Shown piece after piece: positions 55,392-64,000 of a stretch of DNA of 64,000 nucleotides. Origin of the DNA: Alcaligenaceae bacterium (lineage in GTDB: Bacteria > Pseudomonadota > Gammaproteobacteria > Burkholderiales > Burkholderiaceae_B); NCBI GenBank assembly GCA_029265795.1, contig JAJUGV010000004.1, positions 1 to 64,000 on the forward strand, read 5' to 3'. Position numbers and translations under genes: made by a program. How positions within the stretch are numbered: the stretch's first letter is position 1; each line of letters begins with the position of its first letter. The notes under the pieces are model-generated. The model had not been told where the DNA came from, did no database searches, and saw only the letters and a list, made by a program, of their open reading frames with translations.

Positions 55392-56363
55392 ATGCAAATC
55401 TGCAAGAACGACCCGCAAATCGCCGCCTTTGATCCTCGGGAGTTCCGACGGGCACTGGGAACCTTCCCTACAGGTGTGGCCATCATTACCACAGTCACCG
55501 CTGCGGGGGTGCCGGTAGGTCTCACCTGCAACTCCTTTAGCTCGGTGTCGCTGACTCCCCCGCTGGTGCTGTGGAGTCTGCGGCGCGAGAGCAGAAGTCT
55601 GCAGGCATTTCGGGAGTCCAGCCATTTTGCGATCAATATCTTGTCAAAAGGGCAGAGTGTATTGTCGTCGCGCTTTGCCAGCAGCAAGATCGCCGACAAG
55701 TTCGAAGGGGTGTCTTACACCGCGGGAGCCGGCGGAGCCCCCATTATTGATGGCTGCCTGGCCCGTTTTCACTGCCGCAATTTTGCTGAACATGAGGCCG
55801 GGGATCACATCATTTTCATCGGGCAGGTCGAAAGATTCGACATGACGGCGGATGTCGAGCCGCTGGTCTTCTATCAGGGGGATTACATGACCCTGGCCCA
55901 ATCACTGAGCGAGATCGGCGCGAACGAAAATATTTCGATTCCCGAACTCATTGACGCTCGGGCACGTATTTACAGAAGCCTGTTGGAGCTGGCGTGCGTG
56001 CATGGCAGCGAAGAAGACTTCGACGCGATCGAGCGGCACCTGGTGGCCATGGAAGTGCTTACGAAACGCGAGGCAATGGTAGACCGGGCTCATGCCGCAC
56101 TACACTTTTTCAAGTTGATCACGAAAGCGGCCCACAACGAACCGCTGACCGTGGTGGCCCAATCGCTGGATACGCTCATGCATCAGGCGGTAAACGACCA
56201 GGCCATGACCATGAGCTGGCCGTCAATGTTTCAGCCGGAACTCATTCCCTTGCGTCAGCGTATGCTCGAGGCCATGCGTGCCCGAGATGCCGGCGCCGCC
56301 ATTGAGGGGCTGGATGAATACTTTATGCAGGTGCGGCGTTATCAGAATGCTCGCACCCGCTGA
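55392..56363 (+). CDS. Flavin reductase fused to a C-terminal FCD ligand-sensing domain
   Basis: A 323-residue two-domain protein. Residues about 15-170 form a HpaC/RutF-type split-barrel flavin reductase (FRRALGTFPTGVAIITTV, LTCNSFSSVSLTPPLVLWSL, HFAINILS, HIIFIGQVE). Residues about 195-318 read like the FCD effector domain of GntR/FadR regulators (ARARIYRSLLELA, RAHAALHFFKLITKAAHNEP, LRQRMLEAMRARDAGAAIEG) without any DNA-binding domain. It should supply FMNH2 to the LLM monooxygenase of the operon. The FCD part may bind the substrate and control the reductase. ATG 55392 follows AAGGAG. Confidence 0.85.
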   Translation: MQICKNDPQIAAFDPREFRRALGTFPTGVAIITTVTAAGVPVGLTCNSFSSVSLTPPLVLWSLRRESRSLQAFRESSHFAINILSKGQSVLSSRFASSKIADKFEGVSYTAGAGGAPIIDGCLARFHCRNFAEHEAGDHIIFIGQVERFDMTADVEPLVFYQGDYMTLAQSLSEIGANENISIPELIDARARIYRSLLELACVHGSEEDFDAIERHLVAMEVLTKREAMVDRAHAALHFFKLITKAAHNEPLTVVAQSLDTLMHQAVNDQAMTMSWPSMFQPELIPLRQRMLEAMRARDAGAAIEGLDEYFMQVRRYQNARTR

Positions 56364-56369
56364 AAACAC

Positions 56370-57509
56370 ATGAACGCAGACAGGAGCCCACTGGTGTCAA
56401 GTCGCTTGTTCTCGCCACTGCAGCTGCGGTCGCTCACCTTGCCCAACCGAATTGTGATCTCGCCGATGTGTCAGTACAGCGCCGTTGAAGGCAATGCTAA
56501 CGATTGGCACCTGTTGCATTTCGGGCAGTACGCAGTTTCCGGCGCGGGCCTGTTCATTATTGAGGCAACGGCAGTGGAGCCCGAGGGCCGCATCACCCCC
56601 GAATGTTTAGGGCTCTGGAATGATGAGAACGAAGCCGCGCTGCGCCGGGTGTTAGATACGGTGCGACCGTTTGCCTCGATGCCCTTCGGTATCCAGCTTG
56701 GACATGCAGGGCGCAAGGCCTCGGTGCGACGCCCGGGTCTGGGGCGCGGAAGCCTCACCCCCGAAGAGGGCGCATGGCAGACCAAAGGCCCCAGCACGCG
56801 TCCCTATGGGCCCGGCTGGCCGATACCCCAGGCGCTCGATCGGGCAGGCATGCAGCGGGTCATCCAGGCATTTGTTCGAGCTGCCCAACGCGCAGACCGG
56901 TTGGGCTTGGATCTTCTGGAAATTCATGCCGCGCACGGTTATTTGCTCAGCTCATTTCTGTCGCCGCTGGCTAACGACCGAACGGACGAATACGGGGGCA
57001 GTCAGATAAACCGCATGCGCTTCCCCCTTGAAGTGTTCGCGGCGGTACGTGAGGTGTGGCCACACCATAAACCCATGGGCGTCCGGTTTAACGGTAGTGA
57101 TTGGAACGACGCCGGGCTGACATTGCAAGACGGCATCGCTTTTGCCAACGAGCTTAAGCGGGGCGGCTGCGATTATGTGGATATTTCTTCGGGCGGGAAC
57201 GCGCCGTCGCGTATCCCGTTACGGCCGGGTTATCAGGTGCCATTTGCAACCGGCATTAAGCAAGCAGTAGACATCACCACCATGTGTGTGGGTCTGATTC
57301 GCGACCCTCATCATGCCGAGGCCATCGTCGCAAATCAGGAAGCTGATCTCGTCGGTATTGGCCGGGGTATGTTGAACAACCCGCGCTGGGCCTGGCATGC
57401 CGCCGAAGCTCTTGGCGCTCCCTTTGAAGTGCCGCATCAGTATCTGCGCGGCGCAACCAGCGAGGGCGTACCGTCGCAGGACATGGTCATGGTGAAGGAT
57501 CCCGTCTGA
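56370..57509 (+). CDS. Old Yellow Enzyme (YqjM-like NADH:flavin oxidoreductase)
   Basis: A 379-residue FMN TIM-barrel enoate reductase. SPMCQYSAVEGNANDWH near residue 30 contains the YqjM-type active-site Cys, and LEIHAAHGYLLSSFLSPL carries the substrate-binding and FMN residues. It reduces C=C bonds next to carbonyl or acyl-CoA groups with NAD(P)H. Last gene of the eight-gene operon, 6 bp after the flavin reductase gene. Confidence 0.93.
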   Translation: MNADRSPLVSSRLFSPLQLRSLTLPNRIVISPMCQYSAVEGNANDWHLLHFGQYAVSGAGLFIIEATAVEPEGRITPECLGLWNDENEAALRRVLDTVRPFASMPFGIQLGHAGRKASVRRPGLGRGSLTPEEGAWQTKGPSTRPYGPGWPIPQALDRAGMQRVIQAFVRAAQRADRLGLDLLEIHAAHGYLLSSFLSPLANDRTDEYGGSQINRMRFPLEVFAAVREVWPHHKPMGVRFNGSDWNDAGLTLQDGIAFANELKRGGCDYVDISSGGNAPSRIPLRPGYQVPFATGIKQAVDITTMCVGLIRDPHHAEAIVANQEADLVGIGRGMLNNPRWAWHAAEALGAPFEVPHQYLRGATSEGVPSQDMVMVKDPV

Positions 57510-57547
57510 CGCTTCGGCACAAATCGGCGCCGGCCGCCGCGGGCGGC

Positions 57548-57578
57548 TTGACCTTCCCATGATGGAAAGGTTTATGCT
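57548..57578 (+). promoter_or_regulatory. CueR-type copper promoter of copA
   Basis: A -35 TTGACC (57548-57553), a 19-bp spacer holding the dyad ACCTTCC...GGAAAGGT, and a -10 TATGCT (57573-57578). The over-long spacer and the ACCTTCC dyad are the hallmark of MerR/CueR-activated copper promoters. Lies 48 bp before copA. A GC-rich hairpin just upstream (57533-57547) may insulate it from the catabolic operon. Confidence 0.85.
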
Positions 57579-57625
57579 GGCAGTATTCAATAGAACGATA
57601 GAACCGCTGAATACTGGAGCCGATC

Positions 57626-60109
57626 ATGACATCCGGGCAATCCGCCGCGAATCATCTTGCTGTCACTCTGCCGATCGAGGGCATGAGCTGCGCTTCCTGT
57701 GTCGGGCGTGTGGAAGCCGCACTTCGCAAAGTGGAAGGCGTACGTAAGGTCGCTGTGAACCTTGCGACCGAGCGCGCGGAAATTGAAGTTCTGGCAGGCA
57801 CCAGCCGGCAATCGCTTATTGAGGCGATCGAGCGAACCGGCTTCGATGTGCCATCCAGCACGATCGAGCTGGCGGTCGAGGGCATGAGCTGTGCGTCTTG
57901 TGTCGGGCGCGTAGAGGCTGCGCTTCGCAAGGTGGAAGGCGTGCGTGAAGTGAGCGTCAACCTCGCGACAGAGCGGGCTACGGTTCAGGGCACCGCGGAA
58001 ACACAGGCGCTGGAAGCCGCATTAGAAGCTGCCGGCTACGATGTGCGCCCCATTGACTCCACCGCCGATTCGGGCATGGAAGACGCAACACTCAAGAAGG
58101 ACGTAGAGCGTGAGGAACTGCGGCGCGATTTCCTGCTGGCCGTTGTTCTGGCGCTTCCGGTTTTCGTGCTGGAGATGGGCGCACACATGATTCCCGCTGT
58201 GCATGGCCTTATTGAATCGACGATAGGCATGCACAACAGCTGGCTGATTCAGTTTGTGCTCACTACCCTGGTGCTGGTGTTGCCCGGGCGCCGTTTCTAT
58301 CAGAAAGGGCTGCCGGCATTGTTGCGTGGCGGCCCGGACATGAACTCGCTGGTTGCAGTAGGTACCTTGGCCGCCTATGGCTACTCCGTCGTGGCGACTT
58401 TTGCTCCGGCGCTACTGCCGGCGGGCACAGTGAATGTGTACTACGAGGCCGCGGCGGTGATCGTCGCCCTCATTCTGTTGGGTCGCTTCCTGGAGGCCCG
58501 CGCCAAGGGTCGTACCTCCGCTGCCATACAAAGGCTGGTGGGCCTGCAGGCCAAGACGGCACGTGTGCGGCGTAACGGGTCCATGCAGGAAATCCCCGTT
58601 GCCGACGTGGTGGCAGGAGATCTTGTCGAAGTGCGTCCGGGCGAACGCATACCGGTGGACGGTGAACTCGTCGAAGGCGAAAGCTATGTCGACGAGTCGA
58701 TGATCTCGGGTGAGCCCGTACCGGTCGCGAAGACTGAAGGTGCACAGGTGGTGGGCGGCACGGTCAACCAGACAGGCGCTTTCACTTTCCGCGCGACGGC
58801 GGTAGGAAGTCAAACTGTTCTGGCGCAGATTATCCGCATGGTTGAGCAGGCTCAGGGTTCCAAGCTTCCCATACAGGCTATGGTGGATAAGGTCACCATG
58901 TGGTTTGTGCCCGCTGTCATGGCGGCAGCCCTGCTCACGTTTCTGGTGTGGCTGGTGTGGGGGCCGACACCCGCGCTCACCTATGCCCTGGTGAACGCGG
59001 TCGCTGTGCTGATCATTGCCTGCCCCTGCGCCATGGGCCTGGCGACGCCCACGTCCATCATGGTGGGCACGGGCCGGGGTGCCGAGATGGGTATCCTCTT
59101 TCGCAAGGGGGAAGCCTTGCAGCGTTTGCGCGATGCAAAGGTCGTAGCCGTAGACAAGACAGGTACGCTCACGGAGGGCAGGCCGGTATTAACCGACCTG
59201 GAAGTGGCTGAAGGGTTCGAACGCGCGACAGTATTGGCTCACATCGCTGCAGTCGAAGCGCGTTCCGAGCATCCTATTGCACGCGCCATCGTAGAGGCCG
59301 CCGAGTCTCAAGGGCTGACCCTGCCTGCCATTGACGGCTTCGATTCAATCACAGGGTATGGCGTGCGTGCACTGACGGGAGATACCAAGATAGAAATCGG
59401 AGCCGATCGCTACATGCGTAAGCTGGGCCTGGACGTGGCGCCCTTTGCTCAAGTTGCAGAGCGTCTCGGCCAAGAGGGTAAGTCTCCTCTTTATGCAGCC
59501 ATCGGCGGAAAGCTGGCAGCGATTGTGGCAGTTTCAGATCCTCTAAAAGAAACGACGCCGGTGGCCATCGCTGCGCTGCATGAGCTTGGGCTTAAGGTAG
59601 CCATGATCACCGGCGACAACGAACGTACGGCGAAGGCAATCGCCCGCAAGGTTGGCATCGACGAGGTCATTGCAGAAGTGTTGCCTGATGGAAAAGTCGA
59701 TGCCGTTCAGCGTCTGCGTGCTGAACACGGTGCTGTCGCCTTTGTGGGGGATGGCATTAATGATGCGCCGGCACTCGCGGAAGCCGATGTCGGCCTGGCC
59801 ATCGGAACGGGTACTGACATCGCTATCGAAGCCGCAGATGTGGTGTTGATGTCCGGCAGCTTGCAGGGGGTGCCGAATGCTATTGCGCTGTCGCGCGCCA
59901 CCATCGGCAATATCCGGCAGAACCTTTTTTGGGCATTTGTCTATAACACCGCGCTCATCCCCGTGGCGGCGGGCGTGCTATACCCTGCCTCGGGCATTCT
60001 GCTGTCACCCATTTTTGCAGCGGGCGCCATGGCGTTATCCAGCGTATTTGTACTGGGGAATGCTTTGCGGCTGCGCCGCTTTCAGCCGAATAATGTAGAG
60101 GCAGCTTAA
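57626..60109 (+). CDS. copA: Copper-exporting P1B-type ATPase
   Basis: An 827-residue Cu(I)-exporting ATPase. Two N-terminal heavy-metal-binding domains carry CASC motifs at residues 22-25 and 89-92 (GMSCASC). The transmembrane CPC motif is at 466-468 ([13 protein letters not shown]), the phosphorylation motif DKTGTLT at 510, and the actuator loop reads MISGEPVPV. It removes Cu(I) to the periplasm. Its last base overlaps the start of cueR (TAATG). Confidence 0.96.
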   Translation: MTSGQSAANHLAVTLPIEGMSCASCVGRVEAALRKVEGVRKVAVNLATERAEIEVLAGTSRQSLIEAIERTGFDVPSSTIELAVEGMSCASCVGRVEAALRKVEGVREVSVNLATERATVQGTAETQALEAALEAAGYDVRPIDSTADSGMEDATLKKDVEREELRRDFLLAVVLALPVFVLEMGAHMIPAVHGLIESTIGMHNSWLIQFVLTTLVLVLPGRRFYQKGLPALLRGGPDMNSLVAVGTLAAYGYSVVATFAPALLPAGTVNVYYEAAAVIVALILLGRFLEARAKGRTSAAIQRLVGLQAKTARVRRNGSMQEIPVADVVAGDLVEVRPGERIPVDGELVEGESYVDESMISGEPVPVAKTEGAQVVGGTVNQTGAFTFRATAVGSQTVLAQIIRMVEQAQGSKLPIQAMVDKVTMWFVPAVMAAALLTFLVWLVWGPTPALTYALVNAVAVLIIACPCAMGLATPTSIMVGTGRGAEMGILFRKGEALQRLRDAKVVAVDKTGTLTEGRPVLTDLEVAEGFERATVLAHIAAVEARSEHPIARAIVEAAESQGLTLPAIDGFDSITGYGVRALTGDTKIEIGADRYMRKLGLDVAPFAQVAERLGQEGKSPLYAAIGGKLAAIVAVSDPLKETTPVAIAALHELGLKVAMITGDNERTAKAIARKVGIDEVIAEVLPDGKVDAVQRLRAEHGAVAFVGDGINDAPALAEADVGLAIGTGTDIAIEAADVVLMSGSLQGVPNAIALSRATIGNIRQNLFWAFVYNTALIPVAAGVLYPASGILLSPIFAAGAMALSSVFVLGNALRLRRFQPNNVEAA

Positions 60110-60522
60110 TGAATATCGGTGAAGCGGCCCGTGCAACGGGCGTATCGGCAAAGATGATCCGTTATTACGAAGAGATCGGCCTGATCCCAGAAGTTGCCCG
60201 TACACCCGCCGGTTATCGCGCCTACTCGGAAAGTGACCTCCATCGGCTCATCTTCGTGCGGCGTGCACGTGACCTGGGGTTTTCGGTCAAGGAAATCGCC
60301 GATCTGCTGAGTCTTTGGGGCGATCGATCGCGTCATAGTGCAGACGTCAAGCGTATCGCCCAGGCACATATCGAAGATCTGCGAAAGAAAATCGCTGAGC
60401 TGCGTGAAATGGTGGACACACTGCAGACTCTGGTGGACTGCTGCGCCGGAGATGAGCGGCCGGACTGCCCGATTCTGGAGGGCCTGGAGCAGGACCTTCC
60501 CCGGTGTACCGGGGGAACCTAA
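60109..60522 (+). CDS. cueR: MerR-family copper-responsive regulator CueR
   Basis: A 137-residue MerR protein: HTH NIGEAARATGVSAKMIRYYE at the N terminus, a long dimerisation helix, and a metal-binding loop with Cys112 and Cys120 (CCAGDERPDC), the same positions as the two Cu(I) ligands of E. coli CueR. It activates the copA and copZ promoters. The ATG overlaps the copA stop, so it shares the copA transcript and is self-amplifying. Confidence 0.95.
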   Translation: MNIGEAARATGVSAKMIRYYEEIGLIPEVARTPAGYRAYSESDLHRLIFVRRARDLGFSVKEIADLLSLWGDRSRHSADVKRIAQAHIEDLRKKIAELREMVDTLQTLVDCCAGDERPDCPILEGLEQDLPRCTGGT

Positions 60523-60528
60523 AGATGC

Positions 60529-60723
60529 TTACGCTGCCTTCGGAGGAAAACCAGCGTCGTTGAGCGCGGCCTCTATCTGTTCGCGACTGGCTGATGTGGC
60601 AACTTCGAGTTTGCGGGTGGGCGGATCTGCCTTGACCTCTGCCTGGGGGTCCACTGACTGAATGGCCTTAGTGACACCCCGTACGCACCCGCCACAAGTC
60701 ATGTTTTCTATATGGAACTGCAT
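60529..60723 (-). CDS. copZ: Copper chaperone CopZ-like HMA protein
   Basis: A 64-residue HMA-fold metallochaperone with the Cu(I)-binding motif MTCGGC (Cys10, Cys13). It delivers Cu(I) to CopA in the cytoplasm. ATG 60723 follows AGGAGA. It is transcribed towards cueR and driven by its own CueR-type promoter. Confidence 0.92.
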   Translation of the reverse strand: MQFHIENMTCGGCVRGVTKAIQSVDPQAEVKADPPTRKLEVATSASREQIEAALNDAGFPPKAA

Positions 60724-60748
60724 AGGGTTCTCCTGAAGAAATGTGGGA

Positions 60749-60779
60749 AGCGTAAACCTTCCCACAATGGTAAGGTCAA
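60749..60779 (-). promoter_or_regulatory. CueR-type promoter of copZ (minus strand)
   Basis: On the minus strand: TTGACC (60779-60774), a 19-bp spacer with ACCTTACC...GGGAAGGT, and -10 TACGCT (60754-60749). Same geometry as the copA promoter. The -35 lies over the last codons of the nucleoside-recognition gene. Confidence 0.85.
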
Positions 60780-61735
60780 GAGGCGGGGCTGTCCGCCTCA
60801 CGCATCGTAATCAATCTGCCAATACGGGCGAGCAGGGCGGTGACGATGATGGCCACTGCCAATCTTGTCCATACGATCGCGGACAGGTCGGCGCCCATCA
60901 GGATTATCAGAAGGGTGTCTTCGATGATGCTGTGGCACAGGCCGAGGAAGGCCATCGTTAAAAAGATGTCACGACGTGAGAGCTTGCCGGTCTGCGCTTC
61001 ACGAATCAATAAGCCTGCGCCGATGCTCAGACCCAGAGTAATGCCGATGATGGTGACATTACTGGCTTCTCGGCCGATGCCGATCAACCGCAGCAAGGGG
61101 GCAAGCATCGAGTGCATCAGACGCTCGATGCCCAGCACCTTCAAGATACGCAACAGGGCCATTAGCGCGACAATGACCGCAAACATCACGGCTAGCGCCT
61201 TGAGCTGGTTGATTGCCCACGCAGCTAGCGTGGGGTCGGTGACTTCGGGGCGCCATAGCATGGCGGCGGGTTCCTGTAGGCTGCCGGTCGCTGAGTAAAC
61301 GACATTCAGCAATGCGCCTGTAAACAGGGCTCCGCCGAGCCGAATCATTAATGTGGCGCGCCAGGGCACACCGGTGGCTTTGGCGACTGCGCCTTCTACG
61401 GGCAGTGCGTGCGCCATCAGAATCATGGTGCCTAATACGCTGACCTGAGCGATTGTGAGGGGTGTGTCGAACGATAGGTCTGCGAAGAGGGCGAGACCTG
61501 TATAGATGTTGGTGAGCAAGACGGCTGCCCATACGATCCCGACTTCCGCGGGGAGCCCGACCAGCTGCATGACAGGTTCCAGCAGCATGGCCAGAAACTG
61601 TGTGCCGCCCATCATATCCAGTGCCTTCACGATGATCAGGGCGGGGATCATCAAGCGGATCAGAACTAAATAGGATGAAAAGGCGTCATGAAACAGCCGC
61701 TTTACCGCTGCGGCCATTGCGGCGAATTGAGGCAT
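60776..61735 (-). CDS. Nucleoside-recognition (GATE) domain membrane protein
   Basis: A 319-residue inner-membrane protein with about eight hydrophobic segments and two nucleoside-recognition/gate repeats (MILMAHALPVEGAVAKATG in one half, MAFLGLCHSIIEDTLLIILM in the other). Members include transporter-like and sporulation proteins; substrate unknown. On the same strand upstream of copZ, but copZ has its own promoter overlapping this stop codon, so a link to copper is not required. Confidence 0.8.
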   Translation of the reverse strand: MPQFAAMAAAVKRLFHDAFSSYLVLIRLMIPALIIVKALDMMGGTQFLAMLLEPVMQLVGLPAEVGIVWAAVLLTNIYTGLALFADLSFDTPLTIAQVSVLGTMILMAHALPVEGAVAKATGVPWRATLMIRLGGALFTGALLNVVYSATGSLQEPAAMLWRPEVTDPTLAAWAINQLKALAVMFAVIVALMALLRILKVLGIERLMHSMLAPLLRLIGIGREASNVTIIGITLGLSIGAGLLIREAQTGKLSRRDIFLTMAFLGLCHSIIEDTLLIILMGADLSAIVWTRLAVAIIVTALLARIGRLITMREADSPAS

Positions 61736-61766
61736 CTACAAAGTAAAAGGGGACAAGCGAAGAGGG

Positions 61767-61792
61767 CGGCAGGCAGCGTGGCTGCACTGCCG
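61767..61792 (-). terminator. Hairpin between yggS and the nucleoside-recognition gene
   Basis: CGGCAGGCAGC pairs with GCTGCACTGCCG with one bulged base and a 3-nt loop. On the minus strand it is followed by pyrimidine-rich sequence with only a short T run, so termination is uncertain. Confidence 0.35.
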
Positions 61793-61816
61793 GCGAATGC
61801 TGGGGTTTACCCGTAT

Positions 61817-62530
61817 TCACTTAGTATAGCTGCGATCCCCGAATATTGCGGAGCCGATGCGTACTTCTGTGGAGCCTTCGGCAATAGCGAGGTCGTAGTC
61901 GCCACTCATGCCCATCGATAAGCGACCCAATTCTATGCCCGGAATCCCCAGTTTCTTCATCTCATCGCGTAGTTCGCGCAAGCGACGAAAGCAGGCCCGT
62001 ACCGCGTCGGGTTGCGGGTCGTTGACGGCCATGGTCATGAGCCCGCGCACACGCAGGCTGGGCGTGTGGCTGGATAAATAGCTGAGAAAGTCTTCGAGTT
62101 CGAGCGGGTCCAGGCCGAATTTGCTTGGTTCGTTGGAGGTCTTGACCTGTACTAAAGCATCCAGGGTGCGCCCTTCAAGTTGCAGCCGCTTTTCCAGCGC
62201 GTCGGCCAGTGACTGACGGTCAAGCGACTGGATTTCGTGTGCGTATCTGGCGATGTCGCGCGCTTTGTTGGTTTGCAGGTGGCCGATCATTACCCACTGT
62301 ATTTCGCTGCCGGCCAATTCCTTGGACTTGTCGCGGATATCCTGCGCTTTGTTCTCACCGAAGCGACGCATGCCGCTAGCGATGGCTTCCTGAATAGCAT
62401 CAACGCCGAAAGTCTTGCTGACCGGAAGCAGAGTGACGCTGCCGGCCGGCCGGCCGGAAGCCAGGGTGAGTTCGTCGATGCGTGCCCGTAATGCCGCGAT
62501 GCGGGTGGAAATGGTAGAGGCTTTACTCAT
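61817..62530 (-). CDS. yggS: YggS-family PLP-binding protein
   Basis: A 237-residue single-domain PLP-binding TIM barrel (alanine-racemase N-terminal fold). PLP lysine is Lys39 in LLPVSKTFG; FGENKAQDI, WVMIGHLQTNKA and GLMTMAV are conserved. It acts in vitamin B6 homeostasis. The gene follows the LLM gene by 2 bp on the minus strand. Confidence 0.93.
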   Translation of the reverse strand: MSKASTISTRIAALRARIDELTLASGRPAGSVTLLPVSKTFGVDAIQEAIASGMRRFGENKAQDIRDKSKELAGSEIQWVMIGHLQTNKARDIARYAHEIQSLDRQSLADALEKRLQLEGRTLDALVQVKTSNEPSKFGLDPLELEDFLSYLSSHTPSLRVRGLMTMAVNDPQPDAVRACFRRLRELRDEMKKLGIPGIELGRLSMGMSGDYDLAIAEGSTEVRIGSAIFGDRSYTK

Positions 62531-62532
62531 AT

Positions 62533-63552
62533 TTACAGCTGTGGACTTGCAGAGCCGGCCCTGGATTTCAGATTGTCGCGCAGACCGGCAAGAATTTCGT
62601 AAGAGCGCAGGCGTGCCTGGTGATCGAACATGTTGCAGGTAATGATCAGTTCGTCCGCCCCGGTACGATTGATGAATTCCTGCATGACATGCGTAACCGT
62701 GGCGGCACTACCGATTGCCGCGCAAGATAAGACATTATCCAGCATGGCTCGTTCGTGAGGAGCCAGGCTTTCGGTGTACTCGGCGATGGGCGGGGGCAGG
62801 CGAATGGGTTTTCCATTGCGCAGGCTTACGAAGGATTGCTGCCAGGATGACGCTAGGAAGTGGGCATCGTCGTCAGTGTCTGCAGCAAACACGTTGTAGC
62901 CCAGCATGACGTAAGGCTGGGCCAGATATTTGGAAGGCCGGAAATTAGCCCGGTAGGTCGCGATGGCCTGCATCAGCATCTGGGGCGCAAAATGGGATGC
63001 AAACGAGTAGGGCAGACCCAGGTACGCAGCCAGCTGGGCCCCGAAAAGGCTCGAACCGAGTATCCAGAATTCCGGCGCAAGGCCTTTACCGGGCACGGCG
63101 GTGACTGGTAAACGTGACTCTTCCGAGAAGTATTCCATCAGTTCGAGCACATCTTGGGGGAATGCTTCAGGGTCCGTGTTGAGGTGGCGGCGCAGGGCAC
63201 GGGCCACCACCTGATCGGAACCCGGTGCGCGGCCCAGGCCAAGATCGATCCGGCCGGGGTATAGCGATTCCAGTGTGCCGAATTGTTCGGCGATTATGAG
63301 CGGTGAATGGTTGGGCAACATGATGCCGCCGGCGCCCACACGGATAGACGATGTGCCGCCTGCGATATGGCCGATAAGCACGGAAGTGGCGGCGCTGGCG
63401 ATGCCAGGCATGCCATGGTGCTCGGCCAGCCAAAACCGGTGAAAGCCCAGCGCTTCGACATGACGGGCCAGCGACAGACTATTGCGAAATGATGTCGCCG
63501 CATCACTGCCTTCGTTGATGGGCGCCAGATCGAGAACGGAAAGTATGGTCAT
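62533..63552 (-). CDS. LLM-class flavin-dependent oxidoreductase (MsnO8-like)
   Basis: A 339-residue luciferase-like protein of the YhbW/MsnO8 type: [36 protein letters not shown] and [20 protein letters not shown] 63552 ([12 protein letters not shown]) was chosen over an in-frame start at 63582 because it matches the family. It is unrelated in sequence detail to the LLM at 50058 and has no reductase beside it. Cotranscribed with yggS. Confidence 0.88.
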   Translation of the reverse strand: MTILSVLDLAPINEGSDAATSFRNSLSLARHVEALGFHRFWLAEHHGMPGIASAATSVLIGHIAGGTSSIRVGAGGIMLPNHSPLIIAEQFGTLESLYPGRIDLGLGRAPGSDQVVARALRRHLNTDPEAFPQDVLELMEYFSEESRLPVTAVPGKGLAPEFWILGSSLFGAQLAAYLGLPYSFASHFAPQMLMQAIATYRANFRPSKYLAQPYVMLGYNVFAADTDDDAHFLASSWQQSFVSLRNGKPIRLPPPIAEYTESLAPHERAMLDNVLSCAAIGSAATVTHVMQEFINRTGADELIITCNMFDHQARLRSYEILAGLRDNLKSRAGSASPQL

Positions 63553-63553
63553 G

Positions 63554-64000
63554 TCAGGATAGTACAACGCCGCGACCCACACGGGCTCCCACCACCATTT
63601 CGGTGACCCAGTTCACCAGGATCGACGTGTAGGCTTGCTGGCAAGTTTTGTCTGTCAGCGCATGATCTGCATTGTCGATGACCCGGTGAGTGAGTGAATG
63701 GGAATTCTGGAACGCTGCTCGGTAGCTCATGATTGTGGAATGAGGAACCAAATGATCGTTTTCGGATTCCACCAGCAGAACGTCACCGCGAAACTGCATA
63801 CAGGCCATAAGCGCACGGTTTTCGCGGGCGGGAACGAAGCGGCTGCGGTATTGAGCCAGATCGTGGCGGTCCAGTTTTCGCTTGGGCGTGTCCCATTGCT
63901 CGTCACGATAGAGTGAGGGTACGCGCAACGACAGCCATTGCACCGGACGCAGGGTGGTCAGGATAGTAGATAGGTAGGCGCCGTAACTCGTTCCCACCAC
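63554..64000 (-). CDS. Alpha/beta hydrolase (5' part beyond window)
   Basis: The C-terminal 148 residues of an alpha/beta hydrolase. The nucleophile elbow GTSYG opens the visible part, the acid residue is in [12 protein letters not shown], and the catalytic His is in DNADHALT. The cap region and N-terminal strands lie upstream of the window edge. The stop is 1 bp before the LLM start, so these genes form one operon. Substrate unknown. Confidence 0.75.
   Translation of the reverse strand: MVGTSYGAYLSTILTTLRPVQWLSLRVPSLYRDEQWDTPKRKLDRHDLAQYRSRFVPARENRALMACMQFRGDVLLVESENDHLVPHSTIMSYRAAFQNSHSLTHRVIDNADHALTDKTCQQAYTSILVNWVTEMVVGARVGRGVVLS

Noticed and set aside
57533-57547. GC hairpin GCCGCC/GGCGGC after the OYE gene as a terminator
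   Set aside because: Only a 6-bp stem, no T tract, and it abuts the copA -35; recorded as possible insulation only.

Overview
The window looks like chromosomal DNA of a betaproteobacterium, most likely of the order Burkholderiales, family Alcaligenaceae (the Bordetella/Pusillimonas group). This is inferred from gene content: a Bug/TctC-type solute receptor, several CaiB/BaiF CoA-transferases each paired with a LysR regulator, the dapA-bamC pair, mutS next to an uL16 hydroxylase gene, and dense, fairly GC-rich packing. I see no insertion sequence, prophage, integrase or CRISPR array.

Layout. 1-6.1 kb: end of pstB, acetyl-CoA synthetase, a patatin/DoxX/AMP-binding-fragment operon, an MTA/SAH nucleosidase and a spermidine-synthase-like methyltransferase fold. 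6.1-7.8 kb: tRNA-Pro and a TerC-CBS membrane protein. 8-17.4 kb: a branched-chain-type amino-acid ABC importer with fused LivH-LivM permease, convergent with a large fused indolepyruvate:ferredoxin oxidoreductase and its divergent LysR regulator. 17.4-25 kb: a 51-bp palindrome, outer-membrane phospholipase A, tRNA-Arg, bioB, a di-iron protein with a [2Fe-2S] reductase under a PaaX-type repressor, and cardiolipin synthase. 25-34.8 kb: a 23-residue membrane peptide, tRNA-His, YciO, an M50 protease, dapA-bamC, roxA-mutS, and a Crp/Fnr regulator with a glutathionyl-hydroquinone reductase. 34.9-41.4 kb: a CHASE2 kinase/FecR-LysM/response-regulator operon, an unknown membrane protein, an HpaI-type aldolase and a cytochrome b561.

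41.4-57.5 kb is the most unusual part: a catabolic island. A LysR gene heads a leftward operon (SDR, Bug receptor, thiolase-like protein, DUF35 Zn-ribbon/OB-fold protein, NTF2-like protein). Divergent from it is a rightward operon (LLM flavin monooxygenase, CoA-transferase, enoyl-CoA hydratase, MFE-2-type SDR, MaoC hydratase, VOC protein, a flavin reductase fused to an FCD ligand-sensing domain, and an Old-Yellow-Enzyme). An acyl-CoA dehydrogenase/CoA-transferase pair with its own LysR lies beside it. Together these look like a CoA-thioester pathway for a carboxylated, probably cyclic, substrate. The flavin-dependent oxygenation step may be switched on by ligand binding to the reductase. The substrate cannot be read from the sequence.

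57.5-64 kb: a copper resistance regulon (copA, cueR, and copZ on the other strand) with two MerR-type 19-bp-spacer promoters, then a nucleoside-recognition membrane protein, YggS, a small LLM oxidoreductase and the 3' part of an alpha/beta hydrolase gene.
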